DNA of 64,000 nt from contig NZ_AOFQ01000029.1 of the NCBI RefSeq assembly GCF_000495915.1, positions 1-64,000 on the forward strand, read 5' to 3'. Below are positions 26,423 to 35,298 of this stretch, piece by piece. The notes below the pieces were generated by a model that was not told the origin of the DNA, ran no database searches, and saw only the letters and a list, made by a program, of their open reading frames with translations. Numbering within the stretch: the first letter of the stretch is position 1; every line of letters starts with the position of its first letter. The stretch is from Stutzerimonas chloritidismutans AW-1. GTDB taxonomy: Bacteria; Pseudomonadota; Gammaproteobacteria; Pseudomonadales; Pseudomonadaceae. Position numbers and translations under genes: made by a program.

Positions 26423-27448
26423 TCAGCTGTCGCGGGCGCGCTTGATGCGGTGATCCCAGCGGCGCTTGGCGAAGCGGCGCATGTTCGGGATGTCGTCCGT
26501 TTCGTCCATGATCGGCTGGCCGATGATGGTTTCCATGATGTCTTCCAGCGTCACCAGGCCGCGCCAGCTGCCGAACTCGTCGTAGACCAGGCACATGTGC
26601 TGGCGCTCGTGCAGCAGCTGAGTCATCAGGTTCTCGACGCTGGTCATTTCCGGCGCGACTTTCATCGGCTTCATGATCGTCGAGACCGGCGCCTCGTCAT
26701 CGGTCGCTGACAGGGCGTCATAGCGGAACACCACACCCAGCGGGCTCTCGTCATCGCCAATCACCGGGTAGCGCGAGAACTGGCTGTCGGCAACCTGCTC
26801 CTTGAATGCGCCAATGCTGGTCTCCGGCGACGTGTAGTCGCACACCGTACGCGGTGTCATGACGTCACGGACCTTGATCTCGTGCAGGTCGAGGATGTTC
26901 CTGATGACACGCTGCTCGTCCTCGTCGAGGCTCTTGTTCTCGCGACCAAGCACCGTCAACGCCTTGATCTCCTGGCGGATGTCGTGCTCCGGCTCCTTGC
27001 CACCGACCAGCCGCATGATCATGTCGGACAGGTAGATGAAGGGCTTCAGAATCCAGATCATGCCGTTCAGCAGAGGCGGCAGGTACGGCGCCAACGTGCG
27101 CCAGTAACGGGCACCGATGGTCTTGGGCAGGATTTCCGAAAGCACCAGGATCAGTACCGTCATCACCGCCGAGGCGATACCGACATAGCCGTTGCCAAAT
27201 ACCACGGTGACCTGCGCACCGACACCGGTCGCGCCAACGGTGTGGGCGACGGTATTCAAGGTCAGGATGGCCGCGAGTGGCTGGTCGACCTTGTCTTTCA
27301 GTTCCTTGAGGCGCTCGTACAGCTTCGGACGGGTCGTCTTCTGGTGCGCGATAAAGCTCGGTGTCAGCGAGAGCAGTGCGGCTTCGAGGATCGAACAGAT
27401 GAATGAAACGAGGATGGATAAGACAGCGAACGCTATCAGGAGGGTCAT
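26423..27448 (-). CDS. CNNM/CBS-domain membrane protein (hemolysin-type)
   Basis: 341 aa. The N-terminal DUF21/CNNM transmembrane domain (about 1-150) includes LSEILPKTIGARYWRTLAP. Two CBS domains follow (about 190-310), containing VRDVMTPRTVCDY and EFGSWRGLVTLEDIMETIIGQ. Members are linked to Mg2+/Co2+ or other divalent-cation export. There is no CorC_HlyC domain at the C-terminus, so it is the short form. It is a single gene. Confidence 0.9.
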   Translation of the reverse strand: MTLLIAFAVLSILVSFICSILEAALLSLTPSFIAHQKTTRPKLYERLKELKDKVDQPLAAILTLNTVAHTVGATGVGAQVTVVFGNGYVGIASAVMTVLILVLSEILPKTIGARYWRTLAPYLPPLLNGMIWILKPFIYLSDMIMRLVGGKEPEHDIRQEIKALTVLGRENKSLDEDEQRVIRNILDLHEIKVRDVMTPRTVCDYTSPETSIGAFKEQVADSQFSRYPVIGDDESPLGVVFRYDALSATDDEAPVSTIMKPMKVAPEMTSVENLMTQLLHERQHMCLVYDEFGSWRGLVTLEDIMETIIGQPIMDETDDIPNMRRFAKRRWDHRIKRARDS

Positions 27449-27708
27449 GTAAGGGAGATTTCATTGCCAATGGCAGGCCAATTTACAGCAAAGCCGCCGA
27501 GCGTTAGCCGGATGCCGCGATGGGCTTGCAACATTTCATTTCCCCGTATGAACGAACGCGCTGGACACACTGATTTCGACAGCAGCCGACAATGGAGTTC
27601 ATCCCCTCGATCGGCGCCCTTTTCCGGCAACTCGCACGCTTGTTTCCCGACGCGCTCCTCGGCTAGGGTGCGGTCCTCGACGAAACGGCCCTTCAGGAGC
27701 ATTGCAGA

Positions 27709-28182
27709 TTGATCAGAACAGGGATGTTGGCGCTGGGTTTGCTGATGGCGCTCACGGCACAGGCGGCCGAACAGCGGGTCTATCTGGTCGCCACGGTACA
27801 GCTGGACGGCACCAGCCTGGCGCAGAGCGCGTTTCTACATGAAGCGGATATCACCGAACTGGAGGGGTGCCGCGAAGCGGTGCGCGAGGGCCAGCGCGCC
27901 CGTGACTGGCAGAAATACCATCACATCTTCCGGAACGATCTTTTCAAGGGCTTCGCCGGCCACATGCACTATCGCTGCGCCTTCAGCGATCTGCAGTTCA
28001 GCAGCTGGCACGATGGCCCGCGCTACAACCAGCCCTACCTGATCGCTGTCGACGAGAACGCGATGCTCAGCGTGGAGCGGACGCCAAGCCAGGCCCAATG
28101 CATGAGCCGCCTGCGCGCGCTGCCGGCTGCCCGGCAGGCGCAGAGCTTCTGCGCCATGGGCAACCAGCAGATCAAGCCCTGA
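27709..28182 (+). CDS. Small exported protein of unknown function
   Basis: 157 aa from a TTG start (27709) preceded by AGGAG nine bases upstream; an ATG four codons on is an alternative. A signal peptide (MLALGLLMALTAQA) precedes a mature region with four cysteines (LEGCREA, HYRCAFS, AQCMSR, SFCAMG), suggesting two disulfides. I do not recognise a named family. It stands alone between the CNNM gene and the AhpD-like gene. Confidence 0.7.
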   Translation: MIRTGMLALGLLMALTAQAAEQRVYLVATVQLDGTSLAQSAFLHEADITELEGCREAVREGQRARDWQKYHHIFRNDLFKGFAGHMHYRCAFSDLQFSSWHDGPRYNQPYLIAVDENAMLSVERTPSQAQCMSRLRALPAARQAQSFCAMGNQQIKP

Positions 28183-28221
28183 CCGCCCGACCTTCCGGCC
28201 GAGTGGCGGCAGGCATCCGCC

Positions 28222-28680
28222 CTATCCCGGCTGGTAGCTGCCCGGCACCGGCGCGAAGGACACGCCAAAGCGGTTCCAGGCGTTGATGGTGGCGATGGCC
28301 AGGGTCAGGTTGGCGAGCTGGGCTTCGGAAAAATACTCACGCACCTCCTCGAACAGCTGTTGCGAAACGCCTTGCGGCAACAGGGTGTTGGCCTCGGCCC
28401 AGGCCAGCGCGGCGCGTTCGCGGTCGGTAAAGAACGGGGTTTCGCGCCAGGCGCTCAGGGCATAGATGCGCTGCTCGGTTTCGCCGAGGGCGCGGGCGTC
28501 CTTGGTGTGCATGTCAAGGCAGTAGGCGCACCCGTTGATCTGCGAGACGCGGATCTTGACCAGCTCCATCAGCGGTTTGTCGACGCCGTCCTCGCGGCGA
28601 CTCTGCCGCGCCAGGTAGGTTTCCAGCCCGATCATGGCGGTCATCACATCGGGGGCGGCGGCCTGGTAGTTCATGCGCAT
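28222..28680 (-). CDS. AhpD-like carboxymuconolactone-decarboxylase-family protein
   Basis: 152 aa from ATG 28680 with GAGGAG upstream. The signature INGCAYCLDMHTKDAR carries the CxxC-x3-H site of AhpD-like peroxidase/reductase proteins. These act in thiol-dependent defence against peroxides or electrophiles. It is divergent from an AraC-type regulator 94 bp away, a common pairing in which the regulator responds to oxidative or electrophile stress. Confidence 0.92.
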   Translation of the reverse strand: MRMNYQAAAPDVMTAMIGLETYLARQSRREDGVDKPLMELVKIRVSQINGCAYCLDMHTKDARALGETEQRIYALSAWRETPFFTDRERAALAWAEANTLLPQGVSQQLFEEVREYFSEAQLANLTLAIATINAWNRFGVSFAPVPGSYQPG

Positions 28681-28774
28681 GGTGGTCACTCCTCGGTTTG
28701 AATGTGCAGCCAAGGCTACGCAGCCGCCGAGCTGAGCTATTGTAGATTTTCGACATCTTTGAACGCCGCCTTCC

Positions 28775-29572
28775 ATGTCCGCCCTGCACGAACGACTGCC
28801 ACACATCAGTGGCTTCCTGACTCGCCCGCCTGCGCCAGCACTGGCTGCCTACGTGCAGCGTTTCTGGTGGCTGGAGGGTGACGCCGCCACGGTGTACGAC
28901 GAGCAGATGCTGCATCCGGACGGCGCCTGTGGGGTCATCTTCAATTTCGCCGACCCGCTGGCCTTCGATGGTCATCTGCACAAGCCGCGTGCATTGATCG
29001 CCGGGCCGCAGCTTGCCAGTTCGCGATTGCAACTGGCTGGGCAGGTGAGGCTGATGGGCGTGCGCTTTCGCCCTGGGATGGGCGCGGCGTTCTTTGTCAT
29101 CAGCCTGGATGAGCTGGCGGGCTTTCATAGCTCCGACTGGCAGCGACTGGGGTTTGCCGGGATGGTCGACCAACTGGCCGAGCTGAGCCGCGAGGCGCAG
29201 CAACTGCTGGTAGAGCAGGAATTGATCAGACGTCTGCAGGCGACTCAGGAGCGACGCTCCCCAGTGCAACAGCTACTGTCGGAGATCACCGCGACCGAGG
29301 GCCGTGCACGCCTGGCCGACCTCCTCCAGTCCGTACCGCTCGGCCAGCGCCAGCTGGAGCGCCTGTTCCGCCATCATGTAGGAATGACACCCAAGCAGTT
29401 CAGCCGCATCCAGCGCGTGGCGCTGGTGCGCAACCAGCTGCGCGCCGGCCAGCCGTTACTGGACACCGCCCTGGCCTGCGGATACAGCGATCAGGCGCAC
29501 TTCATTCATGACTTCAAGACGGTGGTCGGCATGACGCCGGGTCGATATCGGGCGAGCAAGGTCAGTCGATAA
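28775..29572 (+). CDS. AraC-family transcriptional regulator
   Basis: 265 aa. An N-terminal DUF6597-like sensing region (LAAYVQRFWWLEGDAATVYDEQ in part; HPDGACGVIFNFADP) is followed by an AraC helix-turn-helix pair (about 175-260) with LERLFRHHVGMTPKQFSRI and ACGYSDQAHFIHDFK. Transcribed divergently from the AhpD-like gene, which it probably controls. No clear operator dyad was seen in the 94-bp gap. Confidence 0.9.
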   Translation: MSALHERLPHISGFLTRPPAPALAAYVQRFWWLEGDAATVYDEQMLHPDGACGVIFNFADPLAFDGHLHKPRALIAGPQLASSRLQLAGQVRLMGVRFRPGMGAAFFVISLDELAGFHSSDWQRLGFAGMVDQLAELSREAQQLLVEQELIRRLQATQERRSPVQQLLSEITATEGRARLADLLQSVPLGQRQLERLFRHHVGMTPKQFSRIQRVALVRNQLRAGQPLLDTALACGYSDQAHFIHDFKTVVGMTPGRYRASKVSR

Positions 29573-29665
29573 CTGCGCCCCATTGCGGGCGACCCGTCAC
29601 GTCCGGCGGAAAAAACGATCGACTCACATGCTGCTGACGCCAGCGACACGCAGTTCACAGCCAGC

Positions 29666-29971
29666 TCAGATGGCTTTGCTGAGCGCCTCGAGCAGCTGAG
29701 CGATCTTCTCTTCGTTTCGCTTGTAGTAGGTCCAGGGACCGATACGCTGCGACGTCACCAACTGCGCGCGCTGGAGCGCCGCCAGGTAATTCGAAACGGT
29801 GGACTGCGACAACCCCACACGCTCCTGGATGATGCTGACGCAGACACCCAGCTGTTCGGGATCGGCTTCCTGCTCGGGGAAGTTGGTCTTCGGGTCCTTC
29901 AGCAGGGTAAGAATGGCCAGGCGTGTGGGGTTATCCAGGGCCTTCAGCGCTTCACTGATGTCTATGCTCAT
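29666..29971 (-). CDS. ArsR-family transcriptional regulator
   Basis: 101 aa winged helix-turn-helix (RVGLSQSTVSNYLAALQRAQLV). The usual metal site ELCVCDL is not present: the equivalent region reads QLGVCVSIIQERVG with a single Cys, so electrophile or redox sensing is more likely than metal sensing (inference). It lies 88 bp downstream of the old yellow enzyme gene on the same strand. Both genes have the 8-mer CGTAAGAT near their starts. Confidence 0.9.
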   Translation of the reverse strand: MSIDISEALKALDNPTRLAILTLLKDPKTNFPEQEADPEQLGVCVSIIQERVGLSQSTVSNYLAALQRAQLVTSQRIGPWTYYKRNEEKIAQLLEALSKAI

Positions 29972-29998
29972 ATCCGCGGCAGGTAATGGGTTTTCGCG

Positions 29999-30006
29999 AT
30001 CTTACG
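29999..30006 (-). promoter_or_regulatory. CGTAAGAT motif upstream of the ArsR gene
   Basis: On the minus strand CGTAAGAT lies about 28 bp upstream of the regulator start. The same octamer occurs at 31187-31194 at the start of the old yellow enzyme gene, there on the plus strand. It could be a shared operator element of the ArsR protein. One octamer pair is weak evidence. Confidence 0.25.
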
Positions 30007-30059
30007 ATACTTTGTCGGTGCTGGCTGCGTGCACGCCACGGCCGTGCACGCACGCCGAC

Positions 30060-31184
30060 TCAGTGCGCGTACACCGGGTAGTCGATGTAACCCTTTTCGG
30101 TGCCGCCGTACATGCTGCTGGCATCCAGCGGGTTCATAGGCCAGCCACGGGCAATGCGCGCCGGCAGGTCCGGGTTGGCAATGAACGGACGGCCGAAGGC
30201 GATCAGGTCCGCCCAACCGGCTTCGATCGCCGCGGTGGCGCGCTCCGGGGTGTACTTGCCTGCGTAGATGATCGCGCCGTTGAACGCCGCACGAACCGCC
30301 TCTCTGAAACTGCCGGGCAGTTCGGGCGCGGTGTCCCAATCGGCCTCGGCCAGTGATACGTACGCGACGCCGATGGTTTGCAGAATCTTCACCGCTTCGA
30401 TGTAGGTCTCATGCGGGTCTTGCTCCACCAGGCCAAGGTAGACGCGCTCCTCATCCGTACTGGCGAACAGCGGCGCAAAACGAACCCCCACGCGCTCGGC
30501 ACCGATGGCGTCGGCTATCGCCTGGACCGCTTCGTGCAGAAAACGCAGTCGGTTCTGCAGCGAACCGCCGTATTCGTCAGTCCTGCGATTGGTGTGGGCG
30601 GAAATGAACTGGTTGACCAGGTAGCCGTTGGCGCAGTGAATCTCGACGCCATCGAAGCCTGCTTCAATCGCGTTGCGTGCGGCCTCGGCATAGAGCTGTA
30701 CCAGCTCTTTGACTTCGGCATTGGACAGCGCCCGCGGCATCGAGGGCTCGACCAGCGCGCCCTCGCCCGGTCCCGTTTCGATAAAGACTTTGACGTTGGT
30801 CGCCGCAATGGCGGACGGCGCAACAGGTTGCGCACCGCCGGGTTGCAGCGAGGTGTGCGAGACACGGCCGACATGCCAGAGCTGGGCGAAAATCACGCCG
30901 CCCTCGTCATGCACCGCCTGGGTAACGGCCTTCCAGCCTTCGACCTGCTCAGGGCTGTGGATCCCGGGCGTCCAGGCATATCCCTGGCCTCGCGGCTCGA
31001 TCTGAATGCCTTCCGTCACCATGAACCCTGCACTGGCACGTTGCTGGTAGTAGGTCGCCATTACGGCGTTTGGAATATTGCCCGGTTGCGAGCTGCGCGA
31101 GCGTGTCAGCGGTGGCAGCACGATGCGGTTACGTAGCGTGAAGGAGCCAAGGGAGCCGGGAGTAAAAAGTGCTTTATGATTCAT
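30060..31184 (-). CDS. Old yellow enzyme family ene-reductase (NemA/XenB-like)
   Basis: 374 aa FMN-dependent oxidoreductase that reduces electrophilic alkenes, quinones, maleimides or nitro esters with NAD(P)H. Family marks are LFTPGSLGSFTLRNRIVLPP in part, active-site region FDGVEIHCANGYLVNQFISA (HCAN in place of the usual HGAH/HAAN), and FGRPFIANPDLPAR. No Shine-Dalgarno is seen before the ATG. A truncated TetR-like remnant lies upstream, reminiscent of a nemR-nemA layout, and an ArsR gene lies downstream. Confidence 0.93.
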   Translation of the reverse strand: MNHKALFTPGSLGSFTLRNRIVLPPLTRSRSSQPGNIPNAVMATYYQQRASAGFMVTEGIQIEPRGQGYAWTPGIHSPEQVEGWKAVTQAVHDEGGVIFAQLWHVGRVSHTSLQPGGAQPVAPSAIAATNVKVFIETGPGEGALVEPSMPRALSNAEVKELVQLYAEAARNAIEAGFDGVEIHCANGYLVNQFISAHTNRRTDEYGGSLQNRLRFLHEAVQAIADAIGAERVGVRFAPLFASTDEERVYLGLVEQDPHETYIEAVKILQTIGVAYVSLAEADWDTAPELPGSFREAVRAAFNGAIIYAGKYTPERATAAIEAGWADLIAFGRPFIANPDLPARIARGWPMNPLDASSMYGGTEKGYIDYPVYAH

Positions 31185-31186
31185 AA

Positions 31187-31218
31187 CGTAAGATTTAGAT
31201 ATCGTGAATTCTAGATAT
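31187..31218. promoter_or_regulatory. AT-rich promoter region of the old yellow enzyme gene with a TAGATAT direct repeat
   Basis: CGTAAGAT (31187-31194) is followed by two copies of TAGATAT about 16 bp apart (starting 31196 and 31212). The region is much more AT-rich than its surroundings. It could bind the ArsR-type regulator or the lost TetR-type one. Confidence 0.3.
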
Positions 31219-31514
31219 TAAATGATGGAGGCTGCCTCACCGAATGTGAGTACGGCCCCGTGAGGGCTGTGCAGTCCGGTACTACCGTCACTGCCGAGCG
31301 GATGATCCTCGACCTCATATCGATAAATGTCAATATCCAGATGCGCGTATGCCTGGACATAGCTGTCTGAAACCTTTTCTGGGGGAGCAGGCGCTCGGTG
31401 GCGGCGGCTTATCTGGACGGTAACGGTTACAGCGGCCGGAAGCGCGCTATCCCCGTGTTCGAACGTGGCAAACACTCACTGCTAGAGAAGCATCTGGCGT
31501 GTCGCGTAGATCCA

Positions 31515-31703
31515 CTAGACGTCATTGGCACTCAGCGAGTGCTGCTGCGCAAGCAGGCCATGACAGTCCGACCGGCAGGCGGCAAGAATCTCTTCGGACA
31601 GATCGGGTTCTTCCACAGCGCGAGCCAATACCAAACCGCCAATGAGCGCAACGGCCATTTGCACACGCAACTGGGCGAGCAGTTCTTCTTTTGCACAGAG
31701 CAC
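31515..31703 (-). pseudogene. Remnant of a TetR-family regulator (C-terminal part)
   Basis: The minus-strand stretch LAQLRVQMAVALIGGLVLARAVEEPDLSEEILAACRS reads like the C-terminal ligand domain of TetR-family repressors (ALVLARAVDDPELSDEIL pattern). No helix-turn-helix part is found upstream, and the fragment is only about 60 residues. It is interpreted as the remains of a gene next to the old yellow enzyme, possibly nemR-like. Confidence 0.5.
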
Positions 31704-31868
31704 TGGAGCATCGCAGACGCATTGCTGACACCCATGCTCGACTATCTGATGCTCATCACCGAACCAGCGGGCTTACTCAGCCAATGGCCGCGGCTGCGTG
31801 ACTATCTGGAGCGGATGCGAACACGACCGTCTGGTTGCGCTGTTCTGCAAAGCACTCCGGCTCGCTAA
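31668..31868 (+). pseudogene. Remnant of a glutathione S-transferase (C-terminal part)
   Basis: The plus frame reads HWSIADALLTPMLDYLML...SQWPRLRDYLERMRTRPSG, which is the typical C-terminal all-alpha domain of a GST (SLADxLLxPMLDYL, PRLxxYLxRMxARPS). The upstream part of the open frame back to 31398 has no thioredoxin-like GST N-domain. The gene therefore appears truncated and overlaps the opposite-strand TetR remnant. The 781-bp gap 31185-31965 otherwise holds no intact gene. Confidence 0.6.
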
Positions 31869-31965
31869 ATCAGGAAATGCAAATGGCAAGATCCGTGGGA
31901 ACCTTGTCATTGCGACAGCGGCGCCTCGGCAGCAGACTGCAGGCATCCACCCTGAGAGCTGCACC

Positions 31966-32955
31966 ATGGACGCCACCCGCACCGTCGCCTGCCTGATCTA
32001 CCCGGATGTGATGAGCCTCGATGTCACCGGCCCGATGCAGGTGTTCGCCTCGGCCAATGTCGAGCGGCAGCGTCAGGGCCTGCCGAGACATTACGAGCTG
32101 ATGCTGCTCGCTGCCAGCGTCGGCCCGGTCGCCACCTCGGCGGGGCTGAAGCTGGTGGCGGATGCGAGCTGGGCCGTGTGCGATCCGGCCACGCTGGATA
32201 CCTTGCTGGTTCCGGGCGGTGTCGGCGTGGATGCGCAGAAGCACGACCAACCGCTGCTCGACTGGCTGCGGGCCGCCGAACCCAGGGTGCGGCGCCTGGG
32301 CTCGGTCTGTTCCGGCGCGCTGATCCTGGCCGAGGCCGGGCTGTTCGATGGACGCAAGGCGACCACGCACTGGGCGGACCTCGCTGCGCTGGGCACGTAC
32401 CCGACCATCGAGGTGCAGGGTGACCGGTTGCACACCTATGACCCGACCGATCCGCAGGCGGCGCATCTGTTCAGCTCGGCGGGCGTCACGGCGGGCATCG
32501 ACCTGGCGCTGGCGTTGGTCGAGGCCGATCTCGGCCGCGCGTTGGCGCTTTCGGTTGCGCAGCGGCTGGTGATGTTTCTGCGCCGGCCGGGTGGGCAGAC
32601 CCAGTTCAGCCCGATGCTGGCGGCGCCGAGTGGCGGCGTGGCGCGTCTTGCCGCGCTGCTGGAATGGATTCCCGGGCACCTGGGCGACGACCTGTCCATC
32701 GAGGCGCTGGCCGCCCAGGCGCATATGACGCCGCGCACCCTGTGCCGTCTGTTCAGCCAGGAAACCGGCATGGGGCCGGGCCAGTACATCGAACGGGTGC
32801 GCCTGGAAGCCGCGCGCAATCTGCTGCTCGACGCCCAGGCCTCGATCGCGACGGTGGCGCGGCTGACCGGCTTCGGCCATCCGGAGAACCTCAGGCGCAG
32901 CTTCCAGAAACACCTGTCGATCAGCCCGCGGGACTTCTATCAGCGCTTCGGCTGA
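31966..32955 (+). CDS. GlxA-type AraC regulator with DJ-1/PfpI-like domain
   Basis: 329 aa. The N-terminal class-I glutamine-amidotransferase-like domain (about 5-190) contains GSVCSGALILAEAGLFDGRKATTHW with the nucleophile-elbow Cys. An AraC helix-turn-helix pair follows (about 230-325), with AHMTPRTLCRLFSQETGMGP and LTGFGHPENLRRSFQKHL in part. It likely controls the MFS transporter gene 92 bp downstream on the same strand. ATG 31966 is used; the open frame extends upstream into the GST remnant. Confidence 0.93.
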   Translation: MDATRTVACLIYPDVMSLDVTGPMQVFASANVERQRQGLPRHYELMLLAASVGPVATSAGLKLVADASWAVCDPATLDTLLVPGGVGVDAQKHDQPLLDWLRAAEPRVRRLGSVCSGALILAEAGLFDGRKATTHWADLAALGTYPTIEVQGDRLHTYDPTDPQAAHLFSSAGVTAGIDLALALVEADLGRALALSVAQRLVMFLRRPGGQTQFSPMLAAPSGGVARLAALLEWIPGHLGDDLSIEALAAQAHMTPRTLCRLFSQETGMGPGQYIERVRLEAARNLLLDAQASIATVARLTGFGHPENLRRSFQKHLSISPRDFYQRFG

Positions 32956-33047
32956 CGCTTCGTCCGAACCTCACTCACCGTTCACAGCTTGCCCGGCTTA
33001 TCGCCAGGCAGCGCTGTGCCCGCTCATCACCCTCAAGGGGCCTCGCC

Positions 33048-34229
33048 ATGCACCTATTGTTCAGCAACCCTCAGGTCCTGCGCCTGTTCATCGCCCAGGC
33101 GCTGTTCTGGTCCTGCTCGATGACCGGGATCATCTTCACCTCCATCGTCGGGCTGCGCCTGGCGCCGGCGGCCGGTCTCGCCACCCTACCGCTGGCCCTG
33201 CTGATGCTCGGCGGCCTGCTCGCCTTGCAACCACTGGCGGGGCTGATGCAGCGCCGCGGCCGTCGCGCCGGCTTTCTCATCGGTGCGTTGGCCGGCGTGT
33301 TGGGCGGACTGATCAGCGCGCTGTCGCTCTGGCTCGACAGCTTCACCCTGCTCTGTCTCGGCGCTCTGCCCATCGGCGCCTACCAGGCCTCGGCGATGTA
33401 CTACCGCTTCGCCGCGCTGGAAGCGGTGAGCGAAGCCTTCAAGGGGCGCGCCACGGCATGCGTGATCGGCGGTGGCGTGCTGGCGGCGCTGATCGCGCCC
33501 ACGCTCGGTCACATGGCGCGTGATCTCGCCAGCGTTCCATTCGCCGGCACCTATCTGTTGATCGCCATTCTGGCGGCACTGGGGTTCATGATCTTGGCCG
33601 GGCTGCCGGCGACCTCGGGAATGCCGGCGACCCGGGCCGATGCGGCCACTGTCGGCTGGCAGGCGCTGCTTGCACGGCCGACCATTCGCGCCGCGGTGCT
33701 GACCACCGCCGCCGGCCACGGCCTGATGATTCTGGTGATGAACGCCACGCCCCTGGCGATGCATGGCGAAGGTCTGGATCTGCAGGCCAGCGGTCAGGTC
33801 ATCCAGTGGCACATGCTCGGCATGTTCCTCCCGGCATTCGTCGCCGGGCCGCTGGTGGACCGCTTCGGCTGCCGGCTGGTCGCCTGTGTGGGTGGAGGAT
33901 TGCTGATTGCCAGCGCGGTGGTCGCGCTGCTCGGCGTCAGCCACTGGCATTTCCTGCTCAGCAGCTGCCTACTAGGCATCGGCTGGAACCTGATGCTGGT
34001 CGCCGGCACCACCCAGCTGGGCCAGGGCCATGCCGCAAGCGAGAGCGCCCGGGCACAGGGCCTGATGGAGCTGAGCAACGGCAGCGTCGCCGCGGTGATG
34101 TCCTTCGCCTCTGGCGCGTTGATCGCTCAGGCTGGCTGGGCGGCGGTGAACATCGGGCTGCTGCCCATCGTGACGCTGGTGGTGCTGGCGCAGGTTGCGC
34201 AGGGCTACCGGCAAAGGCAGGCGGTTTGA
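33048..34229 (+). CDS. MFS transporter
   Basis: 393 aa with about 12 membrane helices. The cytoplasmic-loop region QRRGRRAGFLIGALAG matches the MFS loop 2-3 motif in a relaxed form, and GPLVDRFGCRLVACVGG matches its repeat in the second half. The substrate is unknown. It lies directly after a GlxA-type regulator, so regulated drug or metabolite efflux is plausible. Start ATG 33048 (MHLLFSNPQVLRLF) precedes the first helix. Confidence 0.9.
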   Translation: MHLLFSNPQVLRLFIAQALFWSCSMTGIIFTSIVGLRLAPAAGLATLPLALLMLGGLLALQPLAGLMQRRGRRAGFLIGALAGVLGGLISALSLWLDSFTLLCLGALPIGAYQASAMYYRFAALEAVSEAFKGRATACVIGGGVLAALIAPTLGHMARDLASVPFAGTYLLIAILAALGFMILAGLPATSGMPATRADAATVGWQALLARPTIRAAVLTTAAGHGLMILVMNATPLAMHGEGLDLQASGQVIQWHMLGMFLPAFVAGPLVDRFGCRLVACVGGGLLIASAVVALLGVSHWHFLLSSCLLGIGWNLMLVAGTTQLGQGHAASESARAQGLMELSNGSVAAVMSFASGALIAQAGWAAVNIGLLPIVTLVVLAQVAQGYRQRQAV

Positions 34230-34263
34230 AGGCGCGGCGACTGCTGGCACCACCCGGCGGAGC

Positions 34264-34716
34264 TCAACGCTCAGAATTAACCCGTCCCTGAAAAGGAAAG
34301 GCTCCGCCGGCCTCCAGCACACGTTCCAGCGAACGCGCCTCCTCACGGCTCGAAGTAATCCGGACGCGGATGTAGCAACGCTCTTCGAGAAACGCCTGCC
34401 GACCCGCTTCCGCTCGGAGGTCGTATCCGTCGATGCTGCCGGCAAAGTACAGATGTTTAGCCAGTATCGACTGGGCGCTCCTGACATCGGCAGGGTTGTT
34501 CCAGTAACCGCCAGCCCTGAGGATCAGTCTGCTCTGGCGAGACTTCCGGTGCTGAATCAGCCGCTTGCGCAGGTTGACGCCGATTCCAACCTTCAACGCC
34601 GCGCCGTCGTCCTTGTATATCTCATAGAGTCCCGGCAGAGCAGGCACGTACCGTTCGATTTCCGAAAAGCGGATGCACGTCATAGTCCCGGAATCACAGG
34701 CAGCGTTCGTCATCAT
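34264..34716 (-). CDS. GIY-YIG-like small protein
   Basis: 150 aa. PALPGLYEIYKDDGAALKVGIGVNLRKRLIQHR resembles in order the GIY-YIG nuclease core: a GLYEIY strand, KVGIG in place of YIG, NLRKRL, and a His/Arg helix. A candidate catalytic Glu lies in LEERCYI or SLERVLE. No DNA-binding module is fused. The start has two adjacent ATGs with a weak ribosome-binding site. Neighbours do not suggest a role. It may be a standalone nuclease or a relic of one. Confidence 0.65.
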   Translation of the reverse strand: MMTNAACDSGTMTCIRFSEIERYVPALPGLYEIYKDDGAALKVGIGVNLRKRLIQHRKSRQSRLILRAGGYWNNPADVRSAQSILAKHLYFAGSIDGYDLRAEAGRQAFLEERCYIRVRITSSREEARSLERVLEAGGAFPFQGRVNSER

Positions 34717-34728
34717 GCCGCCTGTATG

Positions 34729-35103
34729 TCAGGACGCAGTGCCTTCGGAAACCAGATGGATGATATTGGCCGGGCTCGATATCCAGAACGCCCTGAAGCC
34801 TTCCGGCAGCGGTTCGATTTCGTCCCGGCGGGTGCAGGCGTGGTCCTCAAAGTGGGCGGCAGCACCTTTCAGGTCATCCGTGACGACCTCCAGCCATATC
34901 TCCGCCTGGCTGATGCCCGGCACGCAGTCCAGCCAGAGCACCTTGCCGCCGAAATCGAAGCGCGGCGTGTGCTCACCTTCAGCGCCCGCCGGGGTGAGTT
35001 CTTCCAGTGCGAGCGTCTCGCGGTAGAACGCGAGCGTCCGCTGGTATTCGTGGGCAGGCACCTTCATCGCGATATTTCGGCCAGGCTGGAATGTCGGTTT
35101 CAT
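34729..35103 (-). CDS. VOC-superfamily protein
   Basis: 124 aa starting MKPTFQPGRNIAMKVPAHEYQ with GGAG upstream. It has one glyoxalase-fold unit: RTLAFYRETLALEEL near the N-terminus and AFWISSPANIIHLVSE at the C-terminus. The metal ligands are not obvious and the substrate is unknown. It is 12 bp upstream of the GIY-YIG-like gene and may be co-transcribed with it. The 195-bp gap to 35298 holds no gene. Confidence 0.8.
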   Translation of the reverse strand: MKPTFQPGRNIAMKVPAHEYQRTLAFYRETLALEELTPAGAEGEHTPRFDFGGKVLWLDCVPGISQAEIWLEVVTDDLKGAAAHFEDHACTRRDEIEPLPEGFRAFWISSPANIIHLVSEGTAS

Positions 35104-35298
35104 CGTTTCACTCCATGAGGGCGCTGATACCGGAGGTGCCCAAGGCGCTCCGGCCCGCGCACGGTTAGACCAGCCAGTACAGACAGCAGCGGCTATTCGT
35201 GCAAGGTGATTGCAGCGGGTGAGCCGGTGAACGCAGCGTACGGCAGCCGCTAGGCAGCGGTTCTTCGCCGCTAGAACGTTAGCGTTGACCGGGGCAAG

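Noticed and set aside
31218..31475. 85-codon minus-strand frame in the decayed gap
   Set aside because: No recognisable family or ribosome-binding site. It may be part of the old island but cannot be supported as a gene.
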